Shown here: piece after piece, positions 41,963 to 50,217 of the stretch | Layout of the letters: each line of letters begins with the position of its first letter | How positions within the stretch are numbered: position 1 is the stretch's first letter | Origin: Flavobacterium sp. | Lineage (GTDB): Bacteria; Bacteroidota; Bacteroidia; Flavobacteriales; Flavobacteriaceae | Reading direction: 5' to 3' | NCBI GenBank assembly: GCA_020403245.1 | Contig: JADBYA010000012.1 | Coordinates: forward strand, 124,001 to 188,000 | Length of the DNA: 64,000 nucleotides | Made by a program: the position numbers and the translations under genes | Notes under the pieces: generated by a model | Told to the model about the DNA's origin: nothing | Databases searched by the model: none | What the model saw: only the letters and a program-made list of their open reading frames with translations

Positions 41963-41993
41963 AAAGTGTTTGAGAAATCAGGCACTTTTTTTT
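41963..41993 (+). terminator. Terminator of the MBL-rhodanese operon
   Basis: AAAGTG ... CACTTT with an inner TGA-GAAA-TCA hairpin, followed by a run of T. Lies 20 bp after the stop at 41943. Confidence 0.75.
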
Positions 41994-41997
41994 GTTA

Positions 41998-42042
41998 TGT
42001 GACAAAGGTTACAAACTAGGTCTTTTTTATAGTTCAAATTTG
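41998..42042 (+). promoter_or_regulatory. Crp-type operator and promoter of the YeeE operon
   Basis: TGTGACAAAGGTTACA (41998-42013). A -7-like CAAATTTG starts at 42035, the same 37-nt offset as the two sites at 35.77 and 36.64 kb. Start codon at 42061. Confidence 0.7.
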
Positions 42043-42060
42043 CAAAATAAAATTTAAACT

Positions 42061-42630
42061 ATGGAAATTATAGAATTCATCAAACAACCTTGGGCCTGGT
42101 ACATTGCTGGTCCTTTAGTAGGTCTTACTGTGCCAGCATTATTAATTTTAGGAAACAAGAATTTTGGCATTAGCGCCAATTTACGTCACGCTTGTGCCGC
42201 TTGTTTGCCAGCAAATATTTCGTTCTTTCAATACGATTGGAAAAAAGAAATTTGGAATATGTTTTTTATAGGCGGAATTCTAATAGGAGGTGTAATTGCT
42301 TTTCACTTTTTATCCAATCCGAACCCAATAATCATCAATGACGATTTAAGGACAGAATTAGCAACTTATGGGATTACAAACATCAACGGAATGTTACCAT
42401 CAGCAATTTTCTCTTGGGAAAATCTATTCACAATCAAAGGATTTTTACTGATGGTTGTGGGAGGTTTTATGATAGGTTTTGGTTCTCGTTATGCTGGCGG
42501 ATGCACTAGCGGACACGCAATTTCGGGCTTATCAAATCTACAATTACCATCACTAATTGCTACTTGTTGCTTTTTTATAGGCGGACTAATAATGGCAAAT
42601 TTTATTCTTCCTTACATACTTTCACTTTAA
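42061..42630 (+). CDS. YeeE/YedE-family sulfur transporter, subunit 1
   Basis: 189 residues, about five hydrophobic spans. The conserved Cys-containing loops are LRHACAACLPANISFF and SRYAGGCTSGHAISGLSNLQ. GGCTSGHxxSG is the hallmark of YeeE/YedE (thiosulfate uptake, TsuA-like) proteins. At half the length of TsuA it works with the second half encoded next (42641). Controlled by a Crp-type site. Adds sulfur uptake or sulfane-sulfur transfer to this cluster. Confidence 0.92.
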   Translation: MEIIEFIKQPWAWYIAGPLVGLTVPALLILGNKNFGISANLRHACAACLPANISFFQYDWKKEIWNMFFIGGILIGGVIAFHFLSNPNPIIINDDLRTELATYGITNINGMLPSAIFSWENLFTIKGFLLMVVGGFMIGFGSRYAGGCTSGHAISGLSNLQLPSLIATCCFFIGGLIMANFILPYILSL

Positions 42631-42640
42631 AAAATAACAT

Positions 42641-43138
42641 ATGACTAATATAAATCAAAACACAGATTTTGAAACCCGTTCTTTAGACACAATTTGCATA
42701 AACGAAAGCCATTTACAACACAAATGGTACCACAACATTAAATATCTAATCGTAGGTTTATTATTCGGAATTGTATTCATCAAAGCCGAAATTATCAGTT
42801 GGTTCCGCATTCAAGAAATGTTCCGTTTTCAATCGTTTCATATGTATGGTGTAATTGGTAGTGCCGTTGTGGTTGGTGCAATTTCAGTTTTTCTGATTAA
42901 AAAATTTAATATCAAAACCATTTATGGAGAAAAAATAGAATTTCACGATAAAAAATTCAACAAAGGTCAAATTATTGGAGGACTGATTTTTGGTTTAGGC
43001 TGGGCTATTACTGGCGCTTGTCCTGGTCCACTCTTCGCTCAAATAGGAACAGGATTAACAGTGATGTTTGTAACCTTATTATTTGCAATTGTTGGAACTT
43101 GGGTATATGGGTATTTCCGCGATAAATTACCTCATTAA
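42641..43138 (+). CDS. YeeE/YedE-family sulfur transporter, subunit 2
   Basis: 165 residues, four spans. Signature GLIFGLGWAITGACPGPLFA (G-x-G-W-x-x-x-G-x-C-P-G) with the conserved Cys. This is the partner half of the preceding protein; paired half-size YeeE proteins are frequent in Bacteroidota. Starts 10 bp after the first gene's stop. Confidence 0.92.
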   Translation: MTNINQNTDFETRSLDTICINESHLQHKWYHNIKYLIVGLLFGIVFIKAEIISWFRIQEMFRFQSFHMYGVIGSAVVVGAISVFLIKKFNIKTIYGEKIEFHDKKFNKGQIIGGLIFGLGWAITGACPGPLFAQIGTGLTVMFVTLLFAIVGTWVYGYFRDKLPH

Positions 43139-43163
43139 TTAGATTTCAACAAATAGTAGAACG

Positions 43164-43898
43164 ATGAAAATTAAAATAAATGCTTTAATTTTAATAGTAA
43201 CAATATCTTTTTTTTTAGCTCCAAAAACAGTTGCCCAAGAACATACAAATAGTTGGTTCAGAACTACATTAAGTATTCCGGTAACTGAAAAAATAAAAAC
43301 TGATTTAGAATTACAACACCGCAGACAAAATGATTTCGAAAGTGACAATCTTTTCGATAAAAACCTAATGTACACTTTTAGAACTTGGTTGTATTACAAA
43401 CAAAATAAAGATGTAGTGTATGCCATTTCGCCGTTTGCCTATTTCTCTAATTACAAAATCATACAAAAAGAAAGCGATGCAGCTGCAAAACCAACAAATG
43501 AATACCGCTTTTCAGCATCGGTAGAATTACAACACGAATTGGTTAATAATTTTTTTATTGTTGACAGAACCGCTATTGAATATAGAGTTTTTGAAGGTTC
43601 TGTTGAAAATGTAATTCGTTTACGCAATCGTTTAGCTTTTAGATATGATATTAATTCAAATTATAACGTCGCTATTGGTGATGAAATATTCATCAATGCT
43701 TCTGGAACAAATACACTACATATTTTTGATCACAATAGAGCATTCACCAACTTTTCATACAAACCAAATTCAGCAGTAAAGTTTGATATTGGATATATTT
43801 ACATTTCAAGATTAACAAAAAGTAATATTGATTTGATAGAAGAAAATAATATCTATTTGAATTTCACCTACACACTACACGAAAAACCACATAGTTAA
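43164..43898 (+). CDS. DUF2490-type outer-membrane protein
   Basis: 244 residues, signal peptide (about 1-25, ...FFLAPKTVAQ). Beta-barrel strands: WFRTTLSIPVTEKIKTDLEL, QHRRQNDF; FVVDRTAIEYRVFEG-like; VIRLRNRLAFRYDIN. The WxxxxL...E...R pattern and the final FTYTL fit DUF2490. It lies 25 bp after the second YeeE gene and is likely its operon partner at the outer membrane. Confidence 0.8.
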   Translation: MKIKINALILIVTISFFLAPKTVAQEHTNSWFRTTLSIPVTEKIKTDLELQHRRQNDFESDNLFDKNLMYTFRTWLYYKQNKDVVYAISPFAYFSNYKIIQKESDAAAKPTNEYRFSASVELQHELVNNFFIVDRTAIEYRVFEGSVENVIRLRNRLAFRYDINSNYNVAIGDEIFINASGTNTLHIFDHNRAFTNFSYKPNSAVKFDIGYIYISRLTKSNIDLIEENNIYLNFTYTLHEKPHS

Positions 43899-43968
43899 TT
43901 GTATTTTATCGACATAATGATTTACATACTAAGCATTTAACAACACTGAAAACGAGAATTACATTTAT

Positions 43969-44156
43969 TTGCCACTCCTTCCCAACGCGCAAAAAAAATG
44001 AGCCTGCCCTGAGCGTAGTTGAAGGGGCACAGTTTTTAAAAAAAACACGTACGCTTCGCAACTTGTGCTATAGCTGCCCACGGCAACGGCAAACTCCTTT
44101 AAAAAACAAATAAGTACGCCGTGAGCAAATTTTTTCCCCAAAGCTGCTGCACATAA
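43969..44156. repeat. Repeat R, copy 2
   Basis: About 188 bp, begins TTGCCACTCCTTCCC, cores GCCTGCCCTGAGCGTAGTTG, ACGTACGCTTCGCAACTTGT and CTATAGCTGCCCACGGCAAC, ends CTGCTGCACATAA. About 90% like R copies at 34795-34987 and 46221-46413. Confidence 0.9.
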
Positions 44157-44165
44157 AAAACAAAA

Positions 44166-44303
44166 CGAGAGTATTTTTAGTCAAAATTCACTCTCATTAG
44201 TATTTTCCATTACTCTAATGTTCACAAAAAAAACCTAGTTCATATTCCGTGAACAATCAAAAAAAAGGAACACGTATCGCCTATCGCGATTTGCGATATA
44301 AAG
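44166..44303 (+). promoter_or_regulatory. TA control region with two palindromes
   Basis: GTTCATA-TTC-CGTGAAC (44238-44254) and TATCGC-GATTT-GCGATA (44282-44298), plus AGTCAAAATTCACTCT. The same set occurs at 20626-20757 without a gene, and a related TATCGC element precedes the HTH gene at 19293. Confidence 0.65.
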
Positions 44304-44332
44304 ATTTCCGTTAAAATAATAAAAACCATAAA

Positions 44333-44366
44333 ATGTTTGTTATTTCAAACATAATAGCTATTTTTG
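44333..44366 (+). promoter_or_regulatory. hipB promoter with overlapping operator
   Basis: TTTG 44336-44339, 19 nt, TATTTTTG 44359-44366: near-perfect Bacteroidota promoter. Palindrome ATGTTTG-TTATTT-CAAACAT (44333-44352) covers the -33 box. A second one, TGTTC-N8-GAACA, lies over the start site. The promoter proves that translation starts at 44393, not 44333. Confidence 0.75.
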
Positions 44367-44392
44367 TTCAGAATAACGAACATTTATTAAAA

Positions 44393-44683
44393 ATGGCAAC
44401 TAAAAAGCAAACTGTTTTTCCAAAGTATGACAAGGTATTGGAACAAATGGGAGAGAATATCAAAATAGCTCGTAAGAGGAGAAAACTAACCATGGTGCAG
44501 GTAGCGGAAAGAGCCGACATTGCCAGATCTACGTTACACCTAATTGAATTAGGTAATTCAAGTGTCGCAATGGGTGCCTATTTCAATGTGCTCCGCGTAT
44601 TAGGACTCCAAGACGATTTTCTAAAACTAGCAGCAGACGACGAACTAGGAAGAAAACTCCAAGACCTTGAACTATTAAAATAA
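44393..44683 (+). CDS. HipB-like HTH antitoxin/regulator 1
   Basis: 96 residues from ATG 44393 (MATKKQTVFPKYDKVLEQMG). XRE-type HTH at 25-80: ENIKIARKRRKLTMVQVAER, ADIARSTLHLIELGNSSVAM. Short C-terminal tail DDELGRKLQDLELLK. Start chosen from the promoter at 44336-44366. 120 bp upstream of hipA, an unusual gap for this family, filled with a hairpin. Confidence 0.85.
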   Translation: MATKKQTVFPKYDKVLEQMGENIKIARKRRKLTMVQVAERADIARSTLHLIELGNSSVAMGAYFNVLRVLGLQDDFLKLAADDELGRKLQDLELLK

Positions 44684-44694
44684 TAAATAAGCGC

Positions 44695-44758
44695 GTCAGT
44701 TCGATTTTCATATTTGATAGTAAGAGGAGAATGTCCAGTGGACATTCGGAAAACTGAC
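44695..44758 (+). other. Nested inverted repeats between hipB and hipA
   Basis: Outer arms GTCAGTT (44695-44701) and AACTGAC (44752-44758). Inner palindrome GAATGTCC-AGT-GGACATTC (44729-44747). Could form a cruciform or RNA hairpin that attenuates hipA, or be a second operator. Confidence 0.6.
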
Positions 44759-44803
44759 AAAATAATTTAACAGTCTAATAATCCAAAAATCTAATCATTA
44801 AAG

Positions 44804-46051
44804 ATGTCTACAAAAAACGAAATATACGTTTACGCCCATTGGCAAACTATGTCCGAACCGAAAATAATCGGCATCCTAACTGCCCAACAAGCTAAAGGTA
44901 AAAAAGCATTCAGCTTTGATTATGATAAGGATTGGCTCAAATCAGAACAAAAATTTATGCTTGACCCAGATATACAATTGTATGGCGGTCCCCAATACCC
45001 AAACCAAAAAGAAAACTTCGGTATATTTCTGGATAGTATGCCCGACACTTGGGGTCGTACATTAATGAAGCGAAGAGCAGCACAATGGGCAAAAGAACAC
45101 AAAGAAAAAGCCAAAACTCTTTACGATATAGATTTTCTTTTAGGAGTATATGACGAATGTCGAATGGGTGCCTTGCGTTTTAAAACTGATCCAAATGGTG
45201 ACTTTTTAGATAACAACAAAAACGCATCCACTCCACCATGGTCATCTATTAGAGAACTTCAAAATGCGGCTTACATATTCGAGAATGATACTGAAACCGA
45301 GGAAGTAAACAGATGGTTAGCAGTACTTATAGCGCCTGGTTCATCTTTAGGAGGTGCAAGACCGAAGGCAAATGTGTTGGATGCGGATAAAAGCCTTTGG
45401 ATTGCCAAATTTCCTTCCAAAACAGATACTATAGATAAAGCCGCTTGGGAATTTCTAGCATATCAATTAGCTATAAAAGCAGGAATAGAAATGGCACCAT
45501 GTCGTATAGATAGAATTTTAGGAAACCATCATACTTTTTTCACAAAACGTTTTGATAGAAAAAATGGAGAAAGAATTCACTTTGCTTCAGCCATGACCAT
45601 GACTGGAAACAACGAAGATACTATCCGGGACAATACGCCAAGCTATTTAGACATAGCTGAGTTTATTAGCAATTATGGCACTAACATAGAAGCAAATCTA
45701 CACCAATTATGGCGCAGAATAATCTTCAATATCGCCATTTCCAATACAGACGACCATTTAAGAAATCATGGCTTTATCTTAACCAAAGAAGGTTGGATAC
45801 TATCCCCAGCATACGACCTTAATCCATCTATTGACAAAGACGGTCTAGCACTAAACATTGATACCGATAACAATGCCCTTGATTTAGAATTAGCAAAAAA
45901 TGTTGGAGAATACTTTCGCTTAAACAAAAAACAAATGGAGACCACCATACAAGAAGTACTTCAAGCAACAAGTAATTGGAAAACAATGGCTAAAGAAATT
46001 GGAATTCCTAGAAATGAAACAGAATTTATGGCGAAAGCTTTTATCGAATAA
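44804..46051 (+). CDS. HipA-family kinase toxin 1
   Basis: 415 residues. N-terminal HipA_N part (GIFLDSMPDTWGRTLMKRRA, LLGVYDECRMGALRF). Kinase core: LGGARPKANVLD, LWIAKFPSKTD (Lys of motif), PCRIDRILGNHHTFFTKRFD, catalytic ISNTDDHLRNHGFIL (Asp, Asn) and LSPAYDLNPS (metal-binding Asp). All active-site residues are present. HipA kinases phosphorylate glutamyl-tRNA synthetase or other targets. The type has 415 residues, as for E. coli HipA. Confidence 0.92.
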   Translation: MSTKNEIYVYAHWQTMSEPKIIGILTAQQAKGKKAFSFDYDKDWLKSEQKFMLDPDIQLYGGPQYPNQKENFGIFLDSMPDTWGRTLMKRRAAQWAKEHKEKAKTLYDIDFLLGVYDECRMGALRFKTDPNGDFLDNNKNASTPPWSSIRELQNAAYIFENDTETEEVNRWLAVLIAPGSSLGGARPKANVLDADKSLWIAKFPSKTDTIDKAAWEFLAYQLAIKAGIEMAPCRIDRILGNHHTFFTKRFDRKNGERIHFASAMTMTGNNEDTIRDNTPSYLDIAEFISNYGTNIEANLHQLWRRIIFNIAISNTDDHLRNHGFILTKEGWILSPAYDLNPSIDKDGLALNIDTDNNALDLELAKNVGEYFRLNKKQMETTIQEVLQATSNWKTMAKEIGIPRNETEFMAKAFIE

Positions 46052-46089
46052 ATTAACTTTTACAATCGCTTTCTTATAATAAATTATAC

Positions 46090-46413
46090 AATTTGTTTTT
46101 ATACACATTAATATTCCAAAAGTGAAAAGGTAACCCTTAGATGAAAAAAAAATCTATAATATTTGAAGTAAAATTCAAAAAGTAATGTTTACTATTTATA
46201 ATTAGATAATATCATTTCAGTTGCCACTCCTTCCCATCGCTCCTAAAAAAATGAGCCTGCCCTGAGTGTAGTTGAATGGACACAGTTTAAAAAAAAAAAA
46301 CACACGTACGCTTCGCAACTTGTGCTATAGCTGCCCACGGCAACGGCGAACTCCTATAAAAAACAAATAACTACGACGGGAGCAAATTTTTTCCCCAAAG
46401 CTGCTGCACATAA
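46090..46413. repeat. Segmental duplication D2 with repeat R copy 3
   Basis: About 324 bp, matching 34665-34987. It carries GGGTTACC-N15-TATTAA (see next entry), the AT-rich spacer and repeat R (46221-46413). No secreted-protein gene follows on the minus strand; the copy faces the end of hipA. Confidence 0.88.
46108..46136 (-). promoter_or_regulatory. Orphan GGGTTACC-N15-TATTAA promoter (copy 5)
   Basis: Minus strand GGGTTACC (46136-46129), 15 nt, TATTAA (46113-46108). It points into the 3' end of hipA; if active it would make antisense RNA to hipA. Confidence 0.6.
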
Positions 46414-46597
46414 AAAACAAAACGAGGCTAGTTTTTGTGAAAATACACTCTCTTTTTTAAAGTTTCTTTACCTTTGAAATAACCTTATCCAATAGTCATT
46501 TCCGGTGAATAAACAAATGCACCGCAGCAATAATAACTTTTAATAAACAACAAACAGATTTAAAAGACAAAAAAAGCATTTTTATCTTTTTATTTTG

Positions 46598-46605
46598 TAT
46601 TTTTG
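46598..46605 (+). promoter_or_regulatory. -7 element of the second hipBA
   Basis: TATTTTTG, 39 nt before the start codon. No good -33 box at the right distance. Confidence 0.4.
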
Positions 46606-46643
46606 TTGGAAATAATCAGCATTAAGTGTAAATAAGATATTTT

Positions 46644-47012
46644 ATGATGGATATTTCAAGCAATAATTGGTTAGCAATGAGTGATGGATCATTAGTTGAA
46701 ACTATTGGGGCTTTTGTAAAACACCATCGTTTAGTACAAAACAAAACCCAACAGCAACTTGCCACAGAAGCTGGCCTTAACCGCTCTACCATAACCCAAA
46801 TAGAGAAAGGAGAGAAGATAACACTGCAATCGCTTCTACAAGTGCTTCGTGTGTTAAACTTACTCTATATCATGGACGTATTCAAAGTACAGGAACAGCT
46901 GAGTCCTTTGCAATTGGCCAAATTGGAACAAAACAAAAGACAAAGAGCCAGAAAGAACCTGCCTGCCGCTAGGAAGGAGAACAATAATAACGACAACAAA
47001 TCCGACTGGTAA
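46644..47012 (+). CDS. HipB-like HTH antitoxin/regulator 2
   Basis: 122 residues (ATG 46644 or 46647). HTH at ~20-75: VKHHRLVQNKTQQQLATEAG, LNRSTITQIEKGEKITLQSL. The C-terminal ~45 residues are basic and low-complexity (LEQNKRQRARKNLPAARKEN). This tail is coded partly by AACCTGCCTGCCGCTAGGAA, which resembles an intergenic palindrome near 11590-11612, so a repeat may have inserted into the gene. Ends in one-base overlap (TAATG) with hipA 2. Confidence 0.85.
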   Translation: MMDISSNNWLAMSDGSLVETIGAFVKHHRLVQNKTQQQLATEAGLNRSTITQIEKGEKITLQSLLQVLRVLNLLYIMDVFKVQEQLSPLQLAKLEQNKRQRARKNLPAARKENNNNDNKSDW

Positions 47013-48304
47013 TGATTACAACCGCTTTTATAAATCTTTGGAATGAGCGAGTAGGAGCAGTGGCTTGGGATGCCAATACCCAAACGGCTAGTTTTGAATA
47101 CGACCCAAAATTCATTACAAACAATTGGGAAGTGGCGCCTTTAAAAATGCCGCTAAACCAAGCAACCCGAATTTTTTCTTTTCCCGATTTAGTTAGAAAT
47201 ACAACTTTTAAAGGATTACCAGGATTACTCGCAGATGTCTTGCCAGACAAATTTGGTTATCAATTAATAAACGCTTGGTTGGCTCAGAACGGTCGCCCAG
47301 AAAACAGTTTAAATCCAGTAGAGTTATTGTGCTTTATTGGTACACGAGGCATGGGCGCTTTAGAATTTGAACCGGTAAATTTCAAATCCAACCAAACCGC
47401 TTTCACCATCGAAATGGACAACTTGGTCAAAATAAGCCAAGAAGTGGTCAACAACAGACAAGATTTTGAAACCAACCTAAATCAAGATGAACAAAAAGCA
47501 TTATTGGATATTCTAAAAATAGGAACATCTGCAGGTGGTGCTAGACCAAAAGCCATTATTGCCTACAATAAAAAAACGGGAGTAATCAAATCAGGGCAGA
47601 CCAAAGCGCCCAAAGGGTTCAATCATTGGCTGATAAAATTAGATGGGGTGAGCGATAGTCAATTTGGAGCTTCAACAGGATACGGTCGGGTGGAGATGGC
47701 CTATTACTTAATGGCAAAAGCATGCGAAATTGACATGACCGAATGCCAATTATTAGAAGAAAATGGCAGAGCACACTTCATGACACAACGATTTGACCGG
47801 GAAGATGGCGATAGCAAACACCACATACAAACCTTTTGTGCCATGCAACATTTTGACTTCAATAATGTGAATAGTTACAGCTATGAGCAGTTATTCCAAA
47901 CGATGCGATTAATGAGACTTCCTTTTCCTCAAGCCGAACAAATGTTTCGTAGAATGGTCTTTAATGTAATGGCAAGAAACTGTGATGATCATACCAAAAA
48001 CTTTGCATTCCGACTGAGAAAAGACCAAGATTGGGAACTAGCACCGGCCTACGATATTTGTCACGCTTACAGACCGGGAAGCGAATGGGTAAGTCAACAT
48101 GCTTTAAGTATCAACGGTAAAAGAAGTATCATCTCCAAAGAGGATATAGTAACCATTGCCAAATCGATGAACATCAAAAAAGCAAAAGAAATCATCCAAC
48201 AAACTAGAGAGGTAATAAAGAACTGGTCCAATTTTGCTGAAGAAACCAAAGTGGAGCCTAAATTGAAAGAAGCTATAAAATCCACTCTAATAACTTTTGA
48301 ATAG
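47012..48304 (+). CDS. HipA-family kinase toxin 2
   Basis: 430 residues. HipA_N: WEVAPLKMPLNQATRIFSFP, FKGLPGLLADVLPDKFGYQL. Core: GTSAGGARPKAIIAYNKKTG, HWLIKLDGVSD, ECQLLEENGRAHFMTQRFDR, MARNCDDHTKNFAFRL (catalytic Asp), LAPAYDICHAY. All active-site residues are intact. It belongs to a different HipA subgroup from the first (NCDDHTKN vs NTDDHLRN), so the tandem modules are not a recent duplication. Confidence 0.92.
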   Translation: MITTAFINLWNERVGAVAWDANTQTASFEYDPKFITNNWEVAPLKMPLNQATRIFSFPDLVRNTTFKGLPGLLADVLPDKFGYQLINAWLAQNGRPENSLNPVELLCFIGTRGMGALEFEPVNFKSNQTAFTIEMDNLVKISQEVVNNRQDFETNLNQDEQKALLDILKIGTSAGGARPKAIIAYNKKTGVIKSGQTKAPKGFNHWLIKLDGVSDSQFGASTGYGRVEMAYYLMAKACEIDMTECQLLEENGRAHFMTQRFDREDGDSKHHIQTFCAMQHFDFNNVNSYSYEQLFQTMRLMRLPFPQAEQMFRRMVFNVMARNCDDHTKNFAFRLRKDQDWELAPAYDICHAYRPGSEWVSQHALSINGKRSIISKEDIVTIAKSMNIKKAKEIIQQTREVIKNWSNFAEETKVEPKLKEAIKSTLITFE

Positions 48305-49089
48305 TAAAGAAATTCAAGTAATCATTGCCACTCCTTCCCAACTGGCTGAAAAACGTTTTCTATTTCATAGGAAACTATACGGTCATACTTGCTTTTAAGA
48401 ACGTTTACGGTCATTGTTTTTAGCAACTAACTGGTTACATCGGTAATGGAGTTTACCGTGAGTTTGTAGAAGGGCATTGTTTTTGTGAGTGCCTTTTCAT
48501 TTTCATAACAACTTTTTTCTGGGCAATAACTCCTTCCGTCTGAACACCAATCAGGCACCCACAAAACCAAAAAAGCCAGTATATGTATCATTTTTAATTT
48601 GCCACAACGCACAGAAGTAATTGCTTTCACAATAGCCGATACCATACCGTTAGATAACAAATTCATGCTTACTATTAAAAACTGTAAACTGAACACTATC
48701 TCTGGCATCAGCTATTTATAAAAACAATCAGTAACATCTCAATAGCAGATATAAAATGATATCCGTATTTGCTTTACTGCAAAAGCTGCCATACGATAAT
48801 CATATTCATAACAGAACAATAAAAAATGAAAACACTCATTTAGTTTTGACTTAATTCAGTCCACTTTTTGCTGACGATTTACAGCTCAATGAGAAGAAAT
48901 AGAAAATGATTAATATAATTGTTCCCTTTGTGTATGTTCTTATGACTGACAGCTAACTAGTGTATTTGCTATATTAGATTTTTTCAAATCTAAATTACTT
49001 TTATGTCAAGTTACCATTCAATTGGATTTTTATCTAACAAAATCTTTTAATTATTTGTTACCTTGTTTTATACAAATACTCTCTAAAGC
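48305..49089. other. Gap after the second hipBA
   Basis: 785 bp. Only the first 16 bp of repeat R (TTGCCACTCCTTCCCA) recur, at 48325-48340. Otherwise AT-rich DNA with a possible small minus-strand gene at 48427-48591. No RNA gene or transposase seen. Confidence 0.6.
48427..48591 (-). CDS. Possible small secreted peptide
   Basis: 54 residues from ATG 48591: MIHILAFLVLWVPDWCSDGR with four Cys nearby. The N-terminus looks like a short signal sequence. No family and no clear promoter; could be a gene remnant. Longer in-frame start at 48708 gives a less natural N-terminus. Confidence 0.25.
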   Translation of the reverse strand: MIHILAFLVLWVPDWCSDGRSYCPEKSCYENEKALTKTMPFYKLTVNSITDVTS

Positions 49090-50019
49090 TTAATCTATCA
49101 TATATTGAGGTAATGGTTTAATATTTAAATAGTTGTATGTGTACATTAAATTATAAATTTTCCATGTTTTATTTGTTTTTACCAATTGCCAAGATTCTGT
49201 ACCCCAATTAGTAGTTGTAGTTTCCATTACAAACTTATAGTCAAAAACAACCGTAGCTAGCTTACCGTCTGTGAATATGTTAATATTATAAAACTTTTCT
49301 TCTAATCCAATGTCTTTAAGTTGCGGATCATTTAATAGCTCATAAGCTCCACTCTGTTCTATTTCTTTTACCTTAGGATCTAATTTTTTCCCATACTCAA
49401 AAGACTTGTCGTGTGCAACAGAAATCCATAGTACTTTTTTATTGTAAAAAAGATTTGTTAAAGCAACAGAATCTTTATTTTTAATGGCACTCTTAAATTC
49501 ATTAATTAAATTTTGTATCTCTTTTTTAGATTCTGATATTTCAATGTCATTAGACTCAATATTGGCATTTGCTTTAGATTCAGTGGCTTTGATTTTTTCA
49601 AAAGTAATATTTTTCTCAAATTCGGTAGTGATCGTAAAGGATGAACTAGAAAAAATTTCTATTTTATATTTTGTTGTTCGGGTAGATATTAATGACAATT
49701 CTTTTTGATCAGATGAAATTTGCCAAGTTCCTTTTTGAACTCCTTGTGGTGTAATTATGCTTAACGAAAAATCTTCGTTAAATTGATATCGAATTTCAGG
49801 GATAAAGTTTTTAACAAGCAGTTCTTTTTGGCTTTCAAATTGACTAGCCGACTCTTTATCTAACTTTTTATAATTTTCTAATAGGTCAGCGAAATAAGCT
49901 TCTGTTGATTTTTCTGAGATTTTCCATTGTCCTAAAACGTTTTTTGAAAAATTGTTTTTTTGTGCACTTAGAACATTTACAACTAAGAATGCAATTAGTA
50001 ATAGTGTTTTTGTTTTCAT
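49090..50019 (-). CDS. Secreted lipocalin-like plus NTF2-like protein
   Basis: 309 residues, signal peptide MKTKTLLLIAFLVVNVLSAQ. Residues ~25-140 are lipocalin-like beta (LGQWKISEKSTEAYFADLLE, TPQGVQKGTWQISSDQKELS). Residues ~165-305 resemble an NTF2/SnoaL domain (IQNLINEFKSAIKNKDSVAL, VVFDYKFVMET, SWQLVKTNKTWKIYNLMYTY). Fold assignments by eye only. Single gene; the adjacent plus-strand two-component pair diverges from it. Role unknown. Confidence 0.7.
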   Translation of the reverse strand: MKTKTLLLIAFLVVNVLSAQKNNFSKNVLGQWKISEKSTEAYFADLLENYKKLDKESASQFESQKELLVKNFIPEIRYQFNEDFSLSIITPQGVQKGTWQISSDQKELSLISTRTTKYKIEIFSSSSFTITTEFEKNITFEKIKATESKANANIESNDIEISESKKEIQNLINEFKSAIKNKDSVALTNLFYNKKVLWISVAHDKSFEYGKKLDPKVKEIEQSGAYELLNDPQLKDIGLEEKFYNINIFTDGKLATVVFDYKFVMETTTTNWGTESWQLVKTNKTWKIYNLMYTYNYLNIKPLPQYMID

Positions 50020-50217
50020 AAATAAAAGATTAAATTTTTATAAATCAAAAATATAGTTATATAAGAATTAAACTAAAAAAAACTATTCCAGATGACTAAT
50101 AAATGATGAAAAAATGTCTAAAAATACATAAATCCTATGTAATGAGTTAAATATAATTTAATTTTGATTTGTCTTTAGTAAAATGTACATTTTTTAAACA
50201 TTTTAGAAATTTTAAAA

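Larger units (their letters stand above)
43899..44392. other. Repeat and control region before the first hipBA pair
   Basis: Contains repeat R copy 2, a TA control region shared with 20626-20757, and the hipB promoter. No gene. An in-frame ATG at 44333 upstream of hipB lies in the promoter itself and is not used. Confidence 0.7.
46052..46643. other. Gap between the two hipBA modules
   Basis: 592 bp: mostly segmental duplication D2 (with an orphan promoter and repeat R copy 3), then the promoter area of the second hipBA. No gene. Confidence 0.75.

Noticed and set aside
41785..42019. Overlapping frames rich in Lys or Phe
   Set aside because: Shadows of the low-complexity Lys/Cys-rich gene at 41740; that frame has the signal peptide.
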